Positions 1-8,881 of a stretch of 44,826 nucleotides of DNA are shown piece after piece. Below the pieces are notes generated by a model that worked only from the letters and a program-made list of their open reading frames with translations, had not been told where the DNA came from and did no database searches. Position 1 is the first letter of the stretch, and each line of letters opens with the position of its first letter. Source of the stretch: Candidatus Avidesulfovibrio excrementigallinarum (GTDB taxonomy: Bacteria > Desulfobacterota > Desulfovibrionia > Desulfovibrionales > Desulfovibrionaceae); NCBI GenBank assembly GCA_018715085.1, contig DVMI01000071.1, positions 64,971-109,796 on the forward strand, written 5' to 3'. Position numbers and translations under genes: made by a program.

Positions 1-1655
1 CCCAGCTGGCCTGGGAAACGCCGTTGTCGGCGCTCAAGGCGCGCATTGCCTCGGGCGAACCCGTGTTTGAGAATGCCATCCGCCGCTGGTTCCTGGACAA
101 TCCCCCGGCGACCGTGCTGCTGTTGCCGGATGCCGATCTGGCCACCCGCCGCGAAGAGGCCGAGCGCGCGCATCTTGCGGCCATTCAGGCAACACTGACC
201 CAGGACGAAAAAGTCCGGCTGGCCGCGGAGGTCGACGCCTTCCGCAAGGCCCAGCAGACGCCGGACAGCCCCGAGGCCCTGGCCACCATTCCCGGCCTGA
301 CCCTTGTCGACCTGCCGGCCAAAAACCGGCTGATTCCTACGGATATGGCGTCGGCCGACGGGGTGACAACGCTGGTCCACGACCTTGACACCACCGGGAT
401 TGTCTATCCGGCGCTGCTGCTGTCTCTTGAAGCCGTACCCGCCGATCTGATGCCTCTGGTGCCGCTGTATGGCCGGGCACTGACCGAGCTGGGCACACAG
501 AGGCATGACTTTGTTACGCTGGGCACGCTGGTGGCCTCGCGGACGGGCGGGCTGGGCGCAGGGCCGTCGTTCCTGTCCCGCTGCGCCGACCGCGCGCCGG
601 TTGCGCATCTGGTGGTCAGCGGCAAGGCCACGGCTGAAAAAACGCCCGCGCTGTTTGAGCTGATGCAGGAAATTCTGCTGGAGCCGGCGTTTGACAACCG
701 CGAGCGTTTTGCCCAGATGGCCCTTGAAGAACGCGCCCGTCTGGAACAGGGGCTCATTCCCTCCGGGCACCGCGTGGTATCCGGACGGCTGCGGGCGCGG
801 CACAGCGTGGCCGGCTGGCTTGGGGAACTGACTTCCGGCGTGGAATATCTGGAGGCCATCCGGAAACTGACGGATCGCATCGCCGCCGACTGGGATGGCG
901 TGCGCGCCGATCTGGAGCGCCTCCACGCGCTGATTGTCCGGCGCAATAAGGCGCTGTTTAACCTGACCGCCGATCGGCAGGGGCTTGAGGTGGCGCTTTC
1001 CGCCGCCTCGGGACTGGCCCGCGCCCTGCCCGACAACACCCTGCCGCCCGCAGTCTGGACGCCCGGTCTTGCGCCGGACAAGGAAGCGCTGATTGTGCCT
1101 TCGCAGGTCAACTATGTGGGGGCCGGATGCAACCTGTACGACGCAGGCTACCGCTGGCACGGGTCGGCGGCGGTGGCGGCACGGCACCTGCGCATGGCTT
1201 GGCTGTGGGATCAGGTTCGTGTGCAGGGTGGCGCGTATGGCGCGTTCTGCACGGTCGACCGCATTACAGGCGCTGTGGCGCAGGTATCCTACCGCGATCC
1301 CAACGTTGAAAAGACCCTGGCGACGTACGCCGGATCGGCCGGCTACCTGCAACGGCTGTCACTGTCACAGAGGGATCTTGAGCTGGCCATTGTAGGCGCC
1401 ATTGGCGACATCGATGCCTATCAGCTGCCGGACGCCAGGGGCTGGACCGCACTTTCCCGCTATCTTGCCGGTGACGACGACGAATCGCGCCAGCGCCGTC
1501 GTGAAGAAGTGCTTGGAACGACAATCAAGGACTTCCATGCCTTTGGCGAAGCCCTGGCCGCGGCCATGGCCTCTTCGACCGTCTGCGCGCTGGGCGGCAA
1601 CAGCGTGTCAGAAGCTGCAGACGCTCACGGCTGGACGTCGCGCACACTGCTGTAA
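1..1655 (+). CDS. M16C-family zinc metalloprotease, C-terminal half (partial)
   Basis: The reading frame is already open at base 3 and the gene runs in from the left edge, so the TTG at 24 is not a real start. The visible 550 or so residues match the C-terminal half of presequence-protease/insulinase-like peptidases (PreP, Cym1, M16C). First comes an M16C-associated region with a charged helix and the stretch around IPGLTLVDLP, then the inactive second M16 repeat (LYGRALTELGTQ, TGGLGAG, and the VRVQGGAYGAF segment that closes the chamber). The HxxEH zinc site lies in the missing N-terminal half. The family degrades short unstructured peptides inside a closed chamber. The gene faces aroE tail to tail, with a shared hairpin at 1675-1725. 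The family is clear; the substrate is unknown. Confidence 0.85.
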   Translation, partial: QLAWETPLSALKARIASGEPVFENAIRRWFLDNPPATVLLLPDADLATRREEAERAHLAAIQATLTQDEKVRLAAEVDAFRKAQQTPDSPEALATIPGLTLVDLPAKNRLIPTDMASADGVTTLVHDLDTTGIVYPALLLSLEAVPADLMPLVPLYGRALTELGTQRHDFVTLGTLVASRTGGLGAGPSFLSRCADRAPVAHLVVSGKATAEKTPALFELMQEILLEPAFDNRERFAQMALEERARLEQGLIPSGHRVVSGRLRARHSVAGWLGELTSGVEYLEAIRKLTDRIAADWDGVRADLERLHALIVRRNKALFNLTADRQGLEVALSAASGLARALPDNTLPPAVWTPGLAPDKEALIVPSQVNYVGAGCNLYDAGYRWHGSAAVAARHLRMAWLWDQVRVQGGAYGAFCTVDRITGAVAQVSYRDPNVEKTLATYAGSAGYLQRLSLSQRDLELAIVGAIGDIDAYQLPDARGWTALSRYLAGDDDESRQRRREEVLGTTIKDFHAFGEALAAAMASSTVCALGGNSVSEAADAHGWTSRTLL

Positions 1656-1674
1656 CCTTTTCAGACAATGCCGC

Positions 1675-1725
1675 GGAGGAAGGAGCGCCCCTTTTGCAAG
1701 GGGGGGCGCTGCCCTTCCCTCCCGG
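1675..1725. terminator. Hairpin between convergent M16C and aroE genes
   Basis: The inner stem AGCGCCCC pairs with GGGGCGCT around a short T-rich loop. It is extended by GGAGG plus AAGG against CCTT plus CCTCC with small bulges. It sits exactly between two convergent genes and can fold from either strand, so it probably ends both transcripts. There is no long U-tract. It belongs to a set of purine-rich hairpins seen at several gene ends in the window. Confidence 0.6.
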
Positions 1726-1745
1726 CGTCAGAACAGCCGGCGCGT

Positions 1746-2606
1746 TCAGGCGTTTTCCAGCCTGGGGCGCAGCGCCTCCCACACCACGCGCGCCATGGCG
1801 GCGCGATCCAGATCGCAGTTCAGGAAATGCTCCAGCGCGAGAATGCCCTGATGGATCAGCATGCCCGTCCCGCCAACAGCCGTAAGCCCCAGCGCTTCAG
1901 CTGCGGCCAGCAGCGTTGTGCGCTGCGGACGGTAGACCACATCACACACCACGCCTGAGGCGGGCAGCGCCGCAAGAAACGCGGTGCTGGCAAAATCCTG
2001 CTGCATTCCCTGCATGCCCAGCGATGTGCCGTTGACAAGCATGTCGTGCCCGGCCAGATCGTCCGGCAGCCGCTGCCAGTCCAGCTGGCAGGCTTTGACA
2101 CCGCAGAAGGCGGCAGCCAGCTCTGCACTCTGCTCCGGACGGCGGCTGAACAGCGTCACTCCGGCCACACCGGCGGCCAGCAGCACCGCCACGATGGAGC
2201 GCACTGCGCCGCCCGCGCCCAGCAGGGCCACCCGCCGGCCCGCCGGATCGACGCCCTGTTCTTGGAGCGCAGCGACAAAGCCTGTACCGTCGGTATTGTG
2301 CCCGCAGAGGCGGCCGTTGCGGATTGCCACGGTATTGACCGCACCGATGGCCCTGGCCTGAGAGTCCAGTTCGTCCACCAGATCAAGCAGCATCAGTTTG
2401 TGGGGCATGGTGGCGTTAAAGCCGGCCAGGGTCCTGCAGGCCGGCGATCCCGTCCAGGCCGGCAGCGCGTCTGCCGCCACGCGCACGGCCTCATAGGATC
2501 CATCGAGGCCAAGCGCTTTAAGCATGGCTGTGTGCATGAGCGGCGACAGGCTATGCGCAATGGGATCGCCAATCACGGCCAGACGTAGTGGTGTTGCAGA
2601 GATCAC
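1746..2606 (-). CDS. aroE: Shikimate dehydrogenase (NADP)
   Basis: Reduces 3-dehydroshikimate to shikimate with NADPH in the cytoplasm. The protein has 286 residues, normal for AroE. Visible signatures are GDPIAHSLSP at the N-terminus (substrate-binding SxS), NATMPHK (catalytic Lys), the NTDGTGF block, and a Rossmann GAGGAVRSI motif. The frame is open for another 84 codons upstream, but I choose the GTG at 2606: a GGAGG ribosome site lies five bases before it, and the family-like sequence begins right there. That GTG overlaps the aroK stop as GTGA, so translation is probably coupled. It is the last gene of the aromatic cluster. Confidence 0.93.
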   Translation of the reverse strand: MISATPLRLAVIGDPIAHSLSPLMHTAMLKALGLDGSYEAVRVAADALPAWTGSPACRTLAGFNATMPHKLMLLDLVDELDSQARAIGAVNTVAIRNGRLCGHNTDGTGFVAALQEQGVDPAGRRVALLGAGGAVRSIVAVLLAAGVAGVTLFSRRPEQSAELAAAFCGVKACQLDWQRLPDDLAGHDMLVNGTSLGMQGMQQDFASTAFLAALPASGVVCDVVYRPQRTTLLAAAEALGLTAVGGTGMLIHQGILALEHFLNCDLDRAAMARVVWEALRPRLENA

Positions 2607-3184
2607 CGTTTCCTCCCCGGCTTTTTGTTCCAGTTGCTGCGTCCTGTACCGGACTGGTCCCCGGCCAGGCGATCCATCCTGCGTTGCAGCTTGAGCAGGG
2701 CCAGAAGCACCCGTTTCAGGCGCCGTCCGTTGTTGAGCACGCGGCAGTCGCAGCTGGCCCGGTAGACGGCCTTGCGTTGCCGGTAGAGCGCAAACAGCGC
2801 CTGGCCGCCTGCACGCAGCAGCGGCCGGTCGCTCAGTTCGGCGGTTTTCAGGATGCATTCCGGCGACCGGTCAAGAAACACAATCAGTCCGTCCGCGCGC
2901 AGCGCCCGCACATTGTCTTCCCGCAGCACCACACCGCCGCCCGTGGCGATGACAACGCCTTTGCGCGCCGCCGCCTCGCGCACGCAGCGCGCTTCAAGAT
3001 CCCTGAAGAAGGCCTCGCCGTCTTCGGCAAAAATGCGTTCGATGCTTTTGCCGGCTGCGGCGACGATCAGATCGTCCGTATCGATGAACGTCCGGCGCAG
3101 GCGCCTGGCCAGGCGTCTGCCCACGCTGCTCTTGCCGCTGCCAGGCATGCCCACCAGCACGATATTGGCACACACCCGCATCAT
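2603..3184 (-). CDS. aroK: Shikimate kinase
   Basis: Phosphorylates shikimate at the 3-hydroxyl using ATP. Residues 12-20 form the P-loop (GMPGSGKSS). They are followed by the DTD shikimate/Mg site near residue 35, the FFRDLEARC Arg/Glu block, the GGG loop in ATGGGVV, and DRPLL near the adenine site. The start is the first of two tandem ATGs, which overlaps the aroC stop as ATGA. The open frame extends further upstream but the extra residues do not resemble the family. At 193 residues it is slightly long because of a basic C-terminal tail rich in Arg and Lys. AroK and AroL cannot be told apart by sequence reading; the single-gene context favours the aroK name. Confidence 0.92.
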   Translation of the reverse strand: MMRVCANIVLVGMPGSGKSSVGRRLARRLRRTFIDTDDLIVAAAGKSIERIFAEDGEAFFRDLEARCVREAAARKGVVIATGGGVVLREDNVRALRADGLIVFLDRSPECILKTAELSDRPLLRAGGQALFALYRQRKAVYRASCDCRVLNNGRRLKRVLLALLKLQRRMDRLAGDQSGTGRSNWNKKPGRKR

Positions 3185-4251
3185 GACCGCGCTCCGCACG
3201 CCAGCAGGCTTTGCATGGTCAGCGCCGTGGCCGCCTCCACCACAGGCACGGCCCGGGGCAGGATACAGGGATCGTGGCGTCCGCCTACGCGCAGCCGGGC
3301 AGACTCGCCCGTGCGCATGTCGACGGTTTCCTGCTCCAGCGCAATGGAGGGCGTCGGCTTGATGGCGACAGCGCACACCAGCGGCATGCCGTTGGTAATG
3401 CCGCCGTTGATGCCGCCGTTGTTGTTGGTCCGTGTGCGGATGCGCCCTTCGCTGTCCCGGTAGAAAGGATCGTTGGCCTCGCTGCCGCGCATGGCGGCCA
3501 GGCGGAAGCCTGCGCCAAACTCAAGCCCTTTGACAGCCGGGATAGCCAGCAGATACCTTGCCCAGAGGCTTTCCACACTGTCGTCAAAGTCCGGACCGCC
3601 AAGTCCGGCAGGCATGCCGCAGACCAGGCATTCGATGACGCCGCCTACCGAGTCGCCGCAGGCACGCGCCTGAACAATCCGTTCGCGCATGGCTTCTCCG
3701 GCAGCGTCGTCCAGAACGGCCAGATCTTTTTGGGGCAGTGCGCGCAAGGCAGCCAGATCGGGATTGGCATAGTCGACGGGGCTGTCGGTCAGTCCGGCCA
3801 GTTCGCGAATATGGGCTGCAATTTCAATCCCATGGCCGCGCAACGCCAGCCTGGCCACCGCGCCGGCAAAGACCAGCGGCGCGGTGAGGCGTCCTGAAAA
3901 GTGGCCGCCGCCGCGCGGGTCGTTGCAGCCTGCGTAGCGCAGATGGCCGGTCCAGTCGGCATGGCCGGGCCGGGCGAGCCAGCGGGTGGCCTCGTAATCG
4001 CGCGAACGCATGTCGGTATTGCGGATGATTGCGCACAGGGGCGTGCCGCAGGTCCGGCCCTCAAAAACGCCGCTGACAATCTCCACGGCGTCCGCTTCCC
4101 GGCGGGCTGTCGCCAGCAGCGACCCCCCCGGCGCGCGGCGCGCCATCTGCGCCGCCACAAACGCCATGTCCAGCTCAATGCCGGCGGGGACGTCTTCCAG
4201 CACTACGCCGATGGCCGGGCCGTGCGATTCTCCAAACAGATGATAGTTCAT
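3181..4251 (-). CDS. aroC: Chorismate synthase
   Basis: Converts 5-enolpyruvylshikimate-3-phosphate to chorismate using reduced FMN. The 356 residues contain the family blocks FGESHGPAIG, RRAPGG, RSRDYE, GGHFSGRLTA and the Asn-rich NNNGGINGG segment. The ATG at 4251 has a GGAG ribosome site seven bases upstream. The N-terminus is short: most AroC proteins carry six to ten more residues before GESHG (a NSFG-like strand), and none are encoded here before an upstream stop. A gap of about 200 bases separates it from tyrA, so it may have its own weak promoter. Downstream, aroK overlaps by ATGA. Confidence 0.95.
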   Translation of the reverse strand: MNYHLFGESHGPAIGVVLEDVPAGIELDMAFVAAQMARRAPGGSLLATARREADAVEIVSGVFEGRTCGTPLCAIIRNTDMRSRDYEATRWLARPGHADWTGHLRYAGCNDPRGGGHFSGRLTAPLVFAGAVARLALRGHGIEIAAHIRELAGLTDSPVDYANPDLAALRALPQKDLAVLDDAAGEAMRERIVQARACGDSVGGVIECLVCGMPAGLGGPDFDDSVESLWARYLLAIPAVKGLEFGAGFRLAAMRGSEANDPFYRDSEGRIRTRTNNNGGINGGITNGMPLVCAVAIKPTPSIALEQETVDMRTGESARLRVGGRHDPCILPRAVPVVEAATALTMQSLLACGARS

Positions 4252-4450
4252 ACACTCTCCAAGACATCCGGTTCCCGGCCAGGGCTGCCGGCCGGCTCAG
4301 TGGCGCGAACGGCCAATGCGGTGCTGTCCGCGCGCGGTCTCATCTTCAGGGATGAGGGGTTGTTGTAGGGGACATAAGGGGCGGCAACCTGCTGTTGCAG
4401 GGGCTCCTTTTCCGTCAGGGTGCGGACGGTGCGGCGCCGTCCCGGCCCGT
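4252..4450 (-). other. tyrA-aroC intercistronic gap with alternative hairpins
   Basis: This is the only gap over 50 bases between pheA and aroE. It holds two overlapping, mutually exclusive short stems: CCTGC with GCAGG at 4388-4401, and GCAAC with GTTGC at 4384-4398. An open frame crosses the region (4248-4502) but resembles nothing and overlaps the tyrA end, so I do not call it a gene. I see no convincing promoter. Confidence 0.4.
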
Positions 4451-5275
4451 CTACCGTACAAACGGGGCCGACGCTTCCCGTTCGTGGTTTCGCCACCACC
4501 ACTGCGCTCTGTGCGTCAGCAGATCGATGTCGCCTGCCGCCGCAACGCCCAGCAGCGCGGTATACTGGCGCACGACCTCCTGACTGTACGGATTGGCCTC
4601 GAACAGACTCCTGAACAGCTGGGCGTCCTCCATGATCATCTTGCGTCCTGCGGCCAGCCTGCGCTGGAATGACGGCGTCAGAAACGGCAGCAGGCTGTCG
4701 TCTTCAGCCAGCATGGCCAGATAGACCATGGTCGAAATAAAGTTCATGCTCTGGATGCGCGCTGCGGCCTTGTCGTGCTGTTCTGCCGTCACCCTCAGCA
4801 CCTGGCAGCCGCAGCCGGCAAACAAGGCCTCGACACGGCGCAGGGCTGTTTCGGTTGACGATTTGCCGGGCGTCACGGCCACGCGCAGAGGCTGGCCGGG
4901 CGCGGTAACAGGGCCGAACAGCGGGTGCGTCCCCACCACAGGGCCGCTCCATGCGCGTTCCATCTGACGCATGGGCAGTTCCTTGACTGAAGTCACATCG
5001 GCCAGCACCGTTCCTGGCCGCATGTGCGGCGTCACACGCCGCAACACGTCGCCAAGCGCCGCGTAGGGCACGCACAGCAGCACAATCTGCACCTGGCCGC
5101 AGGCCTCGTGCAGCCGCGGTTCTTCAAGAGGCGTGTCCACTTCTACAGTCATACGGCCGCTTTCCCTGAAACGCCGGGAAAGCATGCTCCCCATCTGACC
5201 GCGCGCGCCCACAATCAACACGGCGTCGCGCTCGGCCGTTGTCAGTTCGAGACCGGGCATCGCAACATACTCCAT
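4451..5275 (-). CDS. tyrA: Prephenate dehydrogenase
   Basis: Oxidatively decarboxylates prephenate to 4-hydroxyphenylpyruvate, the tyrosine branch. At 274 residues it is a stand-alone enzyme with no fused chorismate mutase. It starts with a Rossmann motif (VLIVGARGQMGSML, residues about 19-32), continues with the strand/loop blocks VLADVTSVKE and VGTHPLFGP, and ends in the all-helical domain. The start overlaps the end of aroA by 34 bases. The ATG at 5275 gives the full frame; an in-frame ATG at 5260 is an alternative. Cofactor preference (NAD or NADP) cannot be read safely. Confidence 0.92.
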   Translation of the reverse strand: MEYVAMPGLELTTAERDAVLIVGARGQMGSMLSRRFRESGRMTVEVDTPLEEPRLHEACGQVQIVLLCVPYAALGDVLRRVTPHMRPGTVLADVTSVKELPMRQMERAWSGPVVGTHPLFGPVTAPGQPLRVAVTPGKSSTETALRRVEALFAGCGCQVLRVTAEQHDKAAARIQSMNFISTMVYLAMLAEDDSLLPFLTPSFQRRLAAGRKMIMEDAQLFRSLFEANPYSQEVVRQYTALLGVAAAGDIDLLTHRAQWWWRNHEREASAPFVR

Positions 5276-6582
5276 ACTTCCCAGAATCGAGGAAACGACT
5301 TGTTCACTACTGACGGATTGTCCACCACAACCGGCTGTTCACCGAGTCCGAACAGCGCCATGGACATGGCAATACGGTGATCGTTGTGGGTTTGGAACAC
5401 GGTTCCCTGCGGCACTGTTGGCTGCCGGCCAAGGCCGTGTACCGCCAGGCCATCCTCAAATTCATCCACCGTCACGCCTGCGCGCCGCAGTTCGCCTGCC
5501 GAGGCGGCCAGACGGTCGCTTTCCTTGAACCGCAGGTGCGCCACATTGCGGATCCGGGTCACACCGCCGGCTACCGCCGCCAGTGCGGCCACTGTAGGCA
5601 CCAGATCCGGGCAGTCTCCCATATCGACATCCACGCCATGCAGCGCCGCCGGAGAAACCCGCACGCCTTCAGGCGTCCATTCCACAGGCGCGCCCATGGC
5701 CCTCAGGATTTCTGCAATGGCCCGATCGCCCTGCAACGAGTTCTGGCGCAGTCCGGTCACACAAAGGGGATGAAGGCCCACGGCCCCGGCCGCCAGCAGG
5801 TAGGACGCGCCGGACCAGTCGCCTTCCACCGTGTGTTCGCCGCACGCATAGCGTCCCGGCTGTACGGTCAGGCGGATGTCGGCGGGGCGCACGCTGGCGA
5901 GTTTCCGCCAGTCGGCGGATTGCCAGATTCCCCCGGATCTGCGTTCCTCCACAAGCACGTGTAAGCCAAAATCTTCCAGCGTCTGAAGCGTCAGGCCCAC
6001 ATACGGCCAGGATACGGCCTTCTCCCCTGTGAGAGACAGGCGCAACGGGGTGCGGCAGAACGGCGCGGCCAGCAGCATGCCCGAAAGATACTGGCTTGAC
6101 TCGTCCATACGCAGCCGGACGTCGCCACCGGGGAGCCCGGCTGCACACAGGCGCAGTGGCGGGTAGCCTTCGCGCACTTCGCAGCGGCAGTCCACGCCCT
6201 GGCTCCGCAGCGCCTCGATCAGCGCGCCAAGGGGCCTTTCGTGCATGCGCGGCACTCCATGGATGCGGAAATATCCCCGCCCGGCCGACAGCACCGCCGA
6301 AAGCAGGCGGCAGGTTGTGCCGGACTCGTGCACGTCGCACGACAGGGGCGCGTTTGCCGACAGCGAGCCCCGGGGGCCTTCCGTCATGCCTTCGACACGC
6401 CAGTCGCCTGCTCCAAGCGGCTCGATCCGCGCGCCGGCGTCCGTAAGGATGGCGCGTGTGCGCTCAAGATCCACACAGTCCAGCACATGCCTGACCACCG
6501 AATGTCCCGGAGCCAGCGCAGCCGCAATCAGCATGCGGTGTGAAATAGATTTGGACGCCGGGGCCCGTACTTGCAGCGTCAT
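5242..6582 (-). CDS. aroA: 3-phosphoshikimate 1-carboxyvinyltransferase (EPSP synthase)
   Basis: Joins shikimate-3-phosphate and phosphoenolpyruvate. The 446-residue protein opens with the PEP/S3P-binding block APASKSISHR. It has SGTTCRLL in place of the usual NAGT-type loop, LRMDESSQYLSGML, and the C-terminal FKESDRLA and THNDHRIAMS signatures. The ATG at 6582 overlaps the pheA stop as ATGA; upstream in-frame residues do not match the family. The alternative loop around SGTT would place it near the class II group, but that class call is inference. Confidence 0.95.
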   Translation of the reverse strand: MTLQVRAPASKSISHRMLIAAALAPGHSVVRHVLDCVDLERTRAILTDAGARIEPLGAGDWRVEGMTEGPRGSLSANAPLSCDVHESGTTCRLLSAVLSAGRGYFRIHGVPRMHERPLGALIEALRSQGVDCRCEVREGYPPLRLCAAGLPGGDVRLRMDESSQYLSGMLLAAPFCRTPLRLSLTGEKAVSWPYVGLTLQTLEDFGLHVLVEERRSGGIWQSADWRKLASVRPADIRLTVQPGRYACGEHTVEGDWSGASYLLAAGAVGLHPLCVTGLRQNSLQGDRAIAEILRAMGAPVEWTPEGVRVSPAALHGVDVDMGDCPDLVPTVAALAAVAGGVTRIRNVAHLRFKESDRLAASAGELRRAGVTVDEFEDGLAVHGLGRQPTVPQGTVFQTHNDHRIAMSMALFGLGEQPVVVDNPSVVNKSFPRFWEVWSMLRCPVSN

Positions 6583-7742
6583 GATTTTGCCCCCGGCATT
6601 TCTTCGCCCAGTTTGGACAGCCGCGGTCCTTCGGGATAACTCCCCAGGATTCTGAAGGACGTGCACAGCTCGCCAAGCCGTTCGATAAGCGGCGCAAACG
6701 CCGGTTCGGCCATGTCACACTCCACGTCGGCAAAAAAGACGTATTTCCAGCATTCGCCGGCCAGAGGGCGCGATTCGAGCTTGCGCATGTTGACTCCGCG
6801 CCCGGCCAGCGCCTCAAGCACCGAGGCCAGCGCCCCCGGCTTGTCGCGCAGCGTGAACAGCAGCGAACTGCGGTGCGGTCCTTCGCTTCCTTTGCTGAGG
6901 GGGGCGTGATCCGGCGCGCCAATCAGCACAAACCGCGTCCAGTTGGAGGGGTTGTCTTCAATGCCGGTGGCCAGAGCTTCCAGCTGTATGAGTTCGCCAA
7001 GCCGGTAATGGCCTACGGCGGCGGCATGGGGATCTTCGGCAGCCAGCCGGGCGGCTGCGGCGGTGGATTCCACCGCGACAAGGCCGGCCTGAGGCAGGTG
7101 TGTTCTGAGCCAGGCGCCGCACTGTCCCAGAGGCTGCGGATGCGAATAGACCTTCTGAATTTCAAGCAGCGAGCGTGCCCGGCTCAGCAGGCTGTGGCTG
7201 ATCCGCGCAAAAAATTCGCCAAGGATGATCACGTTTGTCCGCGCAAACAGGTCAAAGCTCTGGCCTACGGTGCCCTGAAGAGAATTTTCAAGCGGCACGA
7301 TGCCGCAGTCGCATTGGCCGGAGGCCACGCGCTGGAAAATTTCAGAAAAATTGCCGCAGGGCTGAAAGCGTGTGGCGCTGCCCAGGTATTCGACGCCTGC
7401 AAAATACGAAAAGGTGCCTTCGGGCCCGAGATAGGCGGCGCTGTAAGGGCGTTGCAGCGCGCGGGACACAGACAGAATCTCGCGCCAGAGCATCATGACG
7501 TGCTCGTTGTCCAGCGGACCTTCGTTGCGTTCTGCCAGCCGCGCCAGCAGCTCGCTTTCCCGGCGCGGATCGAAAATGGGCATGGGCTTGCCCTGATTTG
7601 TGGTGGCCGCCTTCAGACGGCCGACTTCCAGGCTCAGCAGCGCGCGCTTGTTGAACAGGCGGAGCAGTTCGCCATCCACCTCGTCGATGGCCTGGCGCAA
7701 AACCGGCAGTGGACGCGGAGCAGCAGACATGTTGGCATTCAT
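6579..7742 (-). CDS. pheA: Bifunctional chorismate mutase / prephenate dehydratase (P-protein)
   Basis: Makes prephenate from chorismate, then phenylpyruvate, the phenylalanine branch. The 387 residues contain three domains in order: an AroQ-type chorismate mutase (about residues 10-100, IDEVDGELLRLFNKRA), a prephenate dehydratase (about 105-285, starting at LGPEGTFSY, with the ENSLQGTVGQ block and NWTRF), and a C-terminal ACT domain with the ESRP motif that normally binds phenylalanine for feedback inhibition. The ATG at 7742 has GGAGG just upstream and lies one base after the stop of the previous gene. Enzyme-level control by Phe would add to transcript-level control by the leader at the cluster front. 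Confidence 0.95.
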   Translation of the reverse strand: MNANMSAAPRPLPVLRQAIDEVDGELLRLFNKRALLSLEVGRLKAATTNQGKPMPIFDPRRESELLARLAERNEGPLDNEHVMMLWREILSVSRALQRPYSAAYLGPEGTFSYFAGVEYLGSATRFQPCGNFSEIFQRVASGQCDCGIVPLENSLQGTVGQSFDLFARTNVIILGEFFARISHSLLSRARSLLEIQKVYSHPQPLGQCGAWLRTHLPQAGLVAVESTAAAARLAAEDPHAAAVGHYRLGELIQLEALATGIEDNPSNWTRFVLIGAPDHAPLSKGSEGPHRSSLLFTLRDKPGALASVLEALAGRGVNMRKLESRPLAGECWKYVFFADVECDMAEPAFAPLIERLGELCTSFRILGSYPEGPRLSKLGEEMPGAKS

Positions 7743-7743
7743 C

Positions 7744-8715
7744 TTAGGCCTCCCGGATGTCTTCGCGGATACGCATGCCAAAGTGCCGCCCTGCTTCATC
7801 CAGGGCGCAAAGCACGGTGTCGCCAGGTTGCAGTTCCACCACGCTCAAGGGCGTGCCGTCGGGAGCGGTAAGGCGGATTGTTTCGGCATCCTGCAGGAAA
7901 ATGACGCCCTTGCGCTTGTCTGCCGTTTCGGCCTCAATCAGCAGCATGGGCCGGACTTCGGTCTTGATCCGGCCTGCGGTAACCTGCCATTCGCGTCCCT
8001 GGGCGTCCACCGCCAGCAGGGGTGCGCCGGGGCGCAGTTCTTCCAGATAGGAGGTTTTGTCGCCGGGCAGGCGGATATAGGCGTGCACCGCACCGGCATT
8101 GATGCGGAACGGACGGGCGGCCACATATTCGTTGGGCTCTGTTTCGGCATGAACCAGGAAAAGGAAGCCGCTTGTGTTGCCCACAAGCATGCCCTGGCCG
8201 CGCGCAAACAGGGACAGCGTGTCCACGCAGACGCGGTGCCCGAGACCCGCGCGCTCGACACGGGTTACCGTGGCGGGCACAAGATCGGCCTGGCCGCAGC
8301 CTACCTTGCACTGACGAACGATATCCTTCAGTTCCGCCAGACCGTCGGGAAGCACGACCACGCCGTCCACGCCTTTTTCCAGAATGCCTGCGGCACGGCG
8401 CGCCTCCTCAAGCGAGGCGACCTCGGCCAGCACTCCGGAGCACTGTGCCAGCAGGTTTTCCATGGGGATGACTTCCCAGCCGCGCTGGACGACGCACCGT
8501 CCGCCGCTTTGCAGCAGCGTGCAGATGGCTTCTTCATCGGCCTTGGCGTTGATGCCGCGCGAAGGAAGTTCCTCTTCAGAGACCACAGGCACGCGCGAAA
8601 GCGCGCTTACGGCTTCCACTTCACCGGAAGGGACAATGACGCCGTCGACGCCCGATTCAAGGGCAAGAGTGACGTTTTCTTTGCTGTAGGGGACGCTTTT
8701 GAACAAAATTTGCAT
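7744..8715 (-). CDS. 3-dehydroquinate synthase II (AroB', archaeal type)
   Basis: Belongs to the MJ1249-like family, which oxidatively deaminates and cyclises ADTH (2-amino-3,7-dideoxy-D-threo-hept-6-ulosonate) to 3-dehydroquinate. It replaces classical AroB. The protein has 323 residues from the ATG at 8715, which has AAGGAG six bases upstream. Recognisable blocks are ATVTRVERAGLGHRVC, SLFARGQGMLVGNTS, VAARPFRINAGAVHAY, and the C-terminal GVIFLQDAETIRL and PGDTVL stretch. It follows the ADTH synthase gene after 166 bases, as the two-step route requires. Confidence is high because both enzymes occur together. Confidence 0.93.
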   Translation of the reverse strand: MQILFKSVPYSKENVTLALESGVDGVIVPSGEVEAVSALSRVPVVSEEELPSRGINAKADEEAICTLLQSGGRCVVQRGWEVIPMENLLAQCSGVLAEVASLEEARRAAGILEKGVDGVVVLPDGLAELKDIVRQCKVGCGQADLVPATVTRVERAGLGHRVCVDTLSLFARGQGMLVGNTSGFLFLVHAETEPNEYVAARPFRINAGAVHAYIRLPGDKTSYLEELRPGAPLLAVDAQGREWQVTAGRIKTEVRPMLLIEAETADKRKGVIFLQDAETIRLTAPDGTPLSVVELQPGDTVLCALDEAGRHFGMRIREDIREA

Positions 8716-8881
8716 TTCTGACTCCTTCCGGAAAACTCGCACGTCCGGGAGCGAGGTCTTTTGAGCCTGTCCGGCTGCAAAAGGCGCGCTGCCCGCGCGC
8801 GGCGCAAAAAACGGTTTTTATTTTTTTGACGGTCAGCCCTGTTTTTGTGCGGCAGGACCGGACGTCTGTTGTGGGCTTGAG
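8716..8881 (-). other. Intercistronic gap with terminator-like hairpin
   Basis: The 166 bases between ADTH synthase and 3-dehydroquinate synthase II contain, read on the - strand, an A/T-run segment (8811-8834 region) followed by a stem GCGCGC, loop GGGCA, GCGCGC and then CTTTT (8780-8800). It resembles a weak intrinsic terminator and could reduce readthrough into the seven downstream genes. No internal promoter is obvious. Confidence 0.4.

Noticed and set aside
4248-4502. 84-codon - strand frame between tyrA and aroC
   Set aside because: It overlaps the end of tyrA, lacks a ribosome site and resembles no family.
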